Of a stretch of DNA of 64,000 nt, positions 61,284 through 64,000 are shown in pieces (positions within the stretch are counted from its first letter, which is position 1; every line of letters starts with the position of its first letter). The DNA lies in assembly GCF_000241265.1 (NCBI RefSeq), contig NZ_BAEE01000050.1, forward strand, positions 1 through 64,000, given 5' to 3'. The notes beneath the pieces were generated by a model. It did no database searches, had not been told where the DNA came from, and worked only from the letters and a program-made list of their open reading frames with translations. Position numbers and translations under genes: made by a program. Origin of the DNA: Gordonia araii NBRC 100433 (GTDB lineage: Bacteria > Actinomycetota > Actinomycetes > Mycobacteriales > Mycobacteriaceae).

Positions 61284-62426
61284 ATGCTCCCCAGCGAAAT
61301 TCGTAGGTGGAAAGTAGAAGACATTGAAAGTGTCTTCGGGTTATGCGACCGGACGACCCGGACATGTGAGTGGATCGGCCAGCCAATCGCAAACCCCGAC
61401 GTCTTCTCGACATGGTCCGGCGATGCGGCAAGGGCTGCTCGCCGCGCCGGCAAGAAGCGCCGAAAAGACTTGGACGCCCACGGCAACGAGGCCCGTCGCG
61501 TCGGAGTGCTCGCAAAAAGGGCGGCAACGGCCGTGGGCGATCTACAGGTACGCTTGGACAAATTGGCGAAGGCGATCAGTGATCAAGGGATGGTGCTGCA
61601 CGAGAATACCGGGTATGTCGAGGACCTCCGGCCACCGAGCCTCGACGAGCAGTTGGGGTCGACCGACGTCGCAGCTGCCGCTGCCGCTGCCGAACGTGAG
61701 GCGATGAAGCAGCGGTTTCAGCAACAGGTGGCCGATCTGATGCGAGATGCGGACGATGCCGACAGAGATCTCGCCGTCGCGGTCCAGGCGGCAAGCGGTG
61801 AGACGCCGATGAACCAGATTGGCGCGCCTGGTGACCCGAACTGTGAAGGCAGCTTTCCTGGAAAGTCGGCACGTGAGGTCTGGGGTTCTACACCCTTTGC
61901 GCAGAATCCCAATTCGCAAATCGTGAAGAGATACATACCAATGGTGTTGCCCAAGGGTTGGCGCGACAATCCGAGGAACCCCACTACAAATCTGGGAAAA
62001 ACTCACAGTAAGAAAGTCGTCTTCGACCCGAACGATCGCGGAGTGACGGGACCGTACTCGGGGAGCTTCCACCGGAGGGGATCGACCTCCGGTAGTGACA
62101 AAATCGAGTTTGAGAGGCACAGCTACAAAGGGGGCAAGTTTACCAAAACGGAGTCGCTGGAGATTGATGTTGACCGCGGAACTCGACTCCGCGCAGACAG
62201 TGCAACACCGACATCAATGCGTGAGGTTACTATCAACGGCAAGCAATACATGGAGGTCGAATACACCTACGACTATTCTGCGTCGAATACCGTGAAGGTC
62301 GGAGTGAATGGTATTCCGTTTCATCACACATCGGGGTGGAATTCTCTTACTGTCGATGAGGTCAACAATCTCTACACCAACTATGGGATTGCGGCTCCCC
62401 GGCCCGGAGTCCGGCCAGGGGAGTAA
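61284..62426 (+). CDS. candidate T7SS polymorphic toxin with unknown C-terminal domain
   Basis: This 380-residue protein has a helical N-terminal targeting half with a WXG turn (VFSTWSGDAARAARRAGKKR), VRLDKLAKAISDQGMVLHEN and an Ala/Glu coiled stretch to about residue 175. A linker follows, then a charged, beta-rich C-terminal domain of about 200 residues: KTHSKKVVFDPNDRGVTGPY, SDKIEFERHSYKGGKF and VNGIPFHHTSGWNSL. I recognise no catalytic family. The layout fits actinobacterial WXG/LXG-targeted toxins, and two membrane-anchored genes follow. Confidence 0.75.
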   Translation: MLPSEIRRWKVEDIESVFGLCDRTTRTCEWIGQPIANPDVFSTWSGDAARAARRAGKKRRKDLDAHGNEARRVGVLAKRAATAVGDLQVRLDKLAKAISDQGMVLHENTGYVEDLRPPSLDEQLGSTDVAAAAAAAEREAMKQRFQQQVADLMRDADDADRDLAVAVQAASGETPMNQIGAPGDPNCEGSFPGKSAREVWGSTPFAQNPNSQIVKRYIPMVLPKGWRDNPRNPTTNLGKTHSKKVVFDPNDRGVTGPYSGSFHRRGSTSGSDKIEFERHSYKGGKFTKTESLEIDVDRGTRLRADSATPTSMREVTINGKQYMEVEYTYDYSASNTVKVGVNGIPFHHTSGWNSLTVDEVNNLYTNYGIAAPRPGVRPGE

Positions 62427-62443
62427 CCACCTTGAGGAGGACT

Positions 62444-63163
62444 ATGAAGCGTCGATGGGTATTCGTCTTGCTGCCTTTGGTGGTTTTGTTAGTACTCGCA
62501 TCTGTTCTTGTCTTCGCGTCAACGGATCGCGGTTCGGACGCACCGGATTCTGGTCGTACGACTTCTGGCGGTGCGGCGAACACTTTCGGTTCGGACGAGG
62601 CCTTCATGCTCACTGTTGCGGATCTCCCATCCGGATATGCCGTCCGCCCGCTGACCATCCCTCAGCTGCCGTTCGAGCAAGAGCTGAAGCAGGAGAAGGC
62701 CACGCCCTCTGTCGAGGATGGCTGTCACCGAGAACGCGTCGAAGCACTTGAGGAGTCTGTGGACGTTCCTATGGCCGCGATCTCAATCCAGCCGCCCATA
62801 GGTCGGGGTCTTCACGACTACACGCAAGTGGTTATCCATAGTCCCGACACCGTGGACCGTCTGCTGAACAGCAACGTTCAATGCGCGTTCACATGGTTCT
62901 TCACTTCAGCGGGAGAGAGGTTCGAACGCCGAATCAATTCGCTGCCGGAGCCGCCCCATCTGCCCAATGGAGTCGCGGTGACCGTGTGGTCATGGAACAC
63001 CTGGGGTGTCGAATCGGCTAGAACACAGTATCGCCTGCAAGGCTTCGCTGTGTTCAAGGGCAAAGGGATGCTGCTGGAGACGACTAGCCCGGTCGCTATT
63101 GACTCGAAGCAGTTCCAGGCGATCTTCGTGAAGGCCGTCAACAAGTTTGCCCGGACGACGTAG
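62444..63163 (+). CDS. membrane-anchored extracytoplasmic protein A (possible immunity protein)
   Basis: From ATG 62444 (GAGGAGG just upstream; TTG 62432 is an alternative) the protein has 239 residues with a basic start and one N-terminal membrane helix (VFVLLPLVVLLVLASVLVFA). There is no lipobox. The outside domain has FMLTVADLPSGYAVRPLTIP, a DGCHRERVEAL site and a second Cys in NVQCAFTWFFTSAGERFERR. It is clearly paralogous to the next gene. Confidence 0.75.
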   Translation: MKRRWVFVLLPLVVLLVLASVLVFASTDRGSDAPDSGRTTSGGAANTFGSDEAFMLTVADLPSGYAVRPLTIPQLPFEQELKQEKATPSVEDGCHRERVEALEESVDVPMAAISIQPPIGRGLHDYTQVVIHSPDTVDRLLNSNVQCAFTWFFTSAGERFERRINSLPEPPHLPNGVAVTVWSWNTWGVESARTQYRLQGFAVFKGKGMLLETTSPVAIDSKQFQAIFVKAVNKFARTT

Positions 63164-63202
63164 CCAAGGTCGACCGCGACAAGAACGATCGGTGAGAATG
63201 AC

Positions 63203-63952
63203 ATGATTGGGCGGATCGCGTACGTCATGTTTGCGCTGCTCGGTGTGATCGTCCTAATTGTGGCGGCACTGTTCGTGGTACTCCGCTCCGAACCGAGGGC
63301 CGAATCATCCCAGGTGCCGCGCGGATCGAGCACGCTTGCCCAGTCCACTCGTGCATCGAACACCATCGCTGTCGATAGATCCTTGATGCTCACCGCTTCG
63401 GACCTCCTCCCTGGGGCCTATATCTCGACGCCGCTGACCGACCCCTACGTTCCGATAGATCAGGAACTGAAGGGAGAGCAAGCGAAACCTTCATCGCCGG
63501 AGGGTTGTCACGAGCTGCGATTGGATGCGCTCACCGGGCTGTCGAAGGTGCCCTTGTCGGCCATGCTCTTTCAGCCATACGGGGCGGCCGGGAGCGGAGT
63601 CCAATACACCCAAATGGTCGTCCATGACTCGAATGCGGTAGCTCGCCAGGTGACGAGCACCGAGACATGTGCGGACAGATGGCTGACCGATTCGCGTGGG
63701 CGGAATACCGCTCGCAGGGTGACTCCTTTGCCTGAGCCGTCGTCGATGCCAGATAGCGCCCGCGTGTTCTTGTGGCACACCTGGCAGGACGACGCGGGCT
63801 CGGTAGAGCGCCGGATCGACGGGTATGCCTTGGTCGGGAATATGGGAATGCATCTGTTTGCCACTAGTTCGGGCGAGATAGAAATCAAGGAGTTCGAGTC
63901 AGTGTTCAGAAAAGCTGTGAACCGGTTCGCCGAGGCCAGCTCCGGGCGATGA
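63203..63952 (+). CDS. membrane-anchored extracytoplasmic protein B, paralogue of A
   Basis: This 249-residue protein repeats the layout of protein A: an N-terminal membrane helix (VMFALLGVIVLIVAALFVVL), then LMLTASDLLPGAYISTPLTD, an EGCHELRLDAL site, YTQMVVHDSNAV and ETCADRWLTDSRGRNTARRV. The two Cys and the C...W...SxGR...RR...LPEP block are shared. They may protect against the upstream toxin or be a receptor pair; identification is inference. Confidence 0.75.
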   Translation: MIGRIAYVMFALLGVIVLIVAALFVVLRSEPRAESSQVPRGSSTLAQSTRASNTIAVDRSLMLTASDLLPGAYISTPLTDPYVPIDQELKGEQAKPSSPEGCHELRLDALTGLSKVPLSAMLFQPYGAAGSGVQYTQMVVHDSNAVARQVTSTETCADRWLTDSRGRNTARRVTPLPEPSSMPDSARVFLWHTWQDDAGSVERRIDGYALVGNMGMHLFATSSGEIEIKEFESVFRKAVNRFAEASSGR

Positions 63953-63977
63953 ACCACTAGAGTAACGAGGTCATGTC

Positions 63978-64000
63978 ATGATCTCTCTGCGCAAGATGCA
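63978..64000 (+). CDS. possible start of another gene (cut by window end)
   Basis: After the last stop, AACGAGG at 63964-63970 is followed seven bases later by ATG 63978, giving MISLRKM before the window ends. It may be a further gene of the island. ATG 63973 runs into a stop within two codons. Confidence 0.3.

Overview
This 64 kb window is from a GC-rich actinobacterium of the Mycobacteriales (mycolic-acid group). Gene content and order point to a Gordonia/Rhodococcus-type organism more than a Mycobacterium. The basis is high GC, heavy GTG/TTG start use, ATGA/GTGA-coupled genes, and blocks resembling M. tuberculosis Rv3460c-Rv3455c, Rv3248c-Rv3240c, Rv3235-Rv3226c and Rv3223c-Rv3210c. Rv numbers are recalled homologies; no search was run.

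Layout. (1) 1-4250: end of the ribosomal alpha operon (rpsM, rpsK, rpsD, rpoA, rplQ, truA); rplQ carries an extra C-terminal domain. (2) 4251-10076: a membrane protein, an alpha/beta hydrolase, a FadD6-like acyl-CoA synthetase and an ABC exporter operon ending in an XRE regulator. (3) 10190-14436: an eight-gene, translationally coupled operon of type VII (ESX) substrate-like proteins (two YbaB-like, PE-like, PPE-like and two WXG100-like proteins) with no secretion machinery. (4) 14580-28391: DUF808 protein, amino-acid permease, ahcY, tmk (inverted), the mtrA-mtrB-lpqB cell-envelope signalling operon, comF, hpf and secA. (5) 28454-37660: Rv3235-like protein, a WS/DGAT-like protein lacking its catalytic motif, a ferredoxin reductase facing two tandem membrane fatty-acid desaturases across a palindromic operator, then rsgA and aroA. 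(6) 37754-50307: accessory metabolic genes (NUDIX, gdhA, quinone reductase, DUF488, FAD oxidase, Baeyer-Villiger monooxygenase, a methionine aminopeptidase/XRE pair with three operators, SDR, TetR). (7) 50367-60867: a Rv3226c-Rv3210c-like core (SRAP, sigH-anti-sigma, bL37, biotinyl-like protein, pdtaS, whiB1, lipid kinase, ParA, Rv3212-like protein, DEAD helicase, ferritin-like protein). (8) 60935-64000: a visibly lower-GC island with a WXG100/EspC-like protein, a candidate T7SS polymorphic toxin and two paralogous membrane-anchored proteins that could confer immunity.

Regulatory highlights are three GGTAT-N4-ATACC operators at the aminopeptidase/XRE pair, a dyad between the reductase and desaturases, a CRP-like site upstream of whiB1, and many strong hairpins at operon ends. 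A 21-bp tandem repeat family occurs twice, each time between the stop codons of convergent genes.

The strongest candidates for something undescribed are the orphan ESX substrate operon, the low-GC toxin/immunity-like island, the aminopeptidase-XRE module and the 21-bp convergent-gene repeats. No tRNA, rRNA, CRISPR array, IS element or phage integrase was seen.
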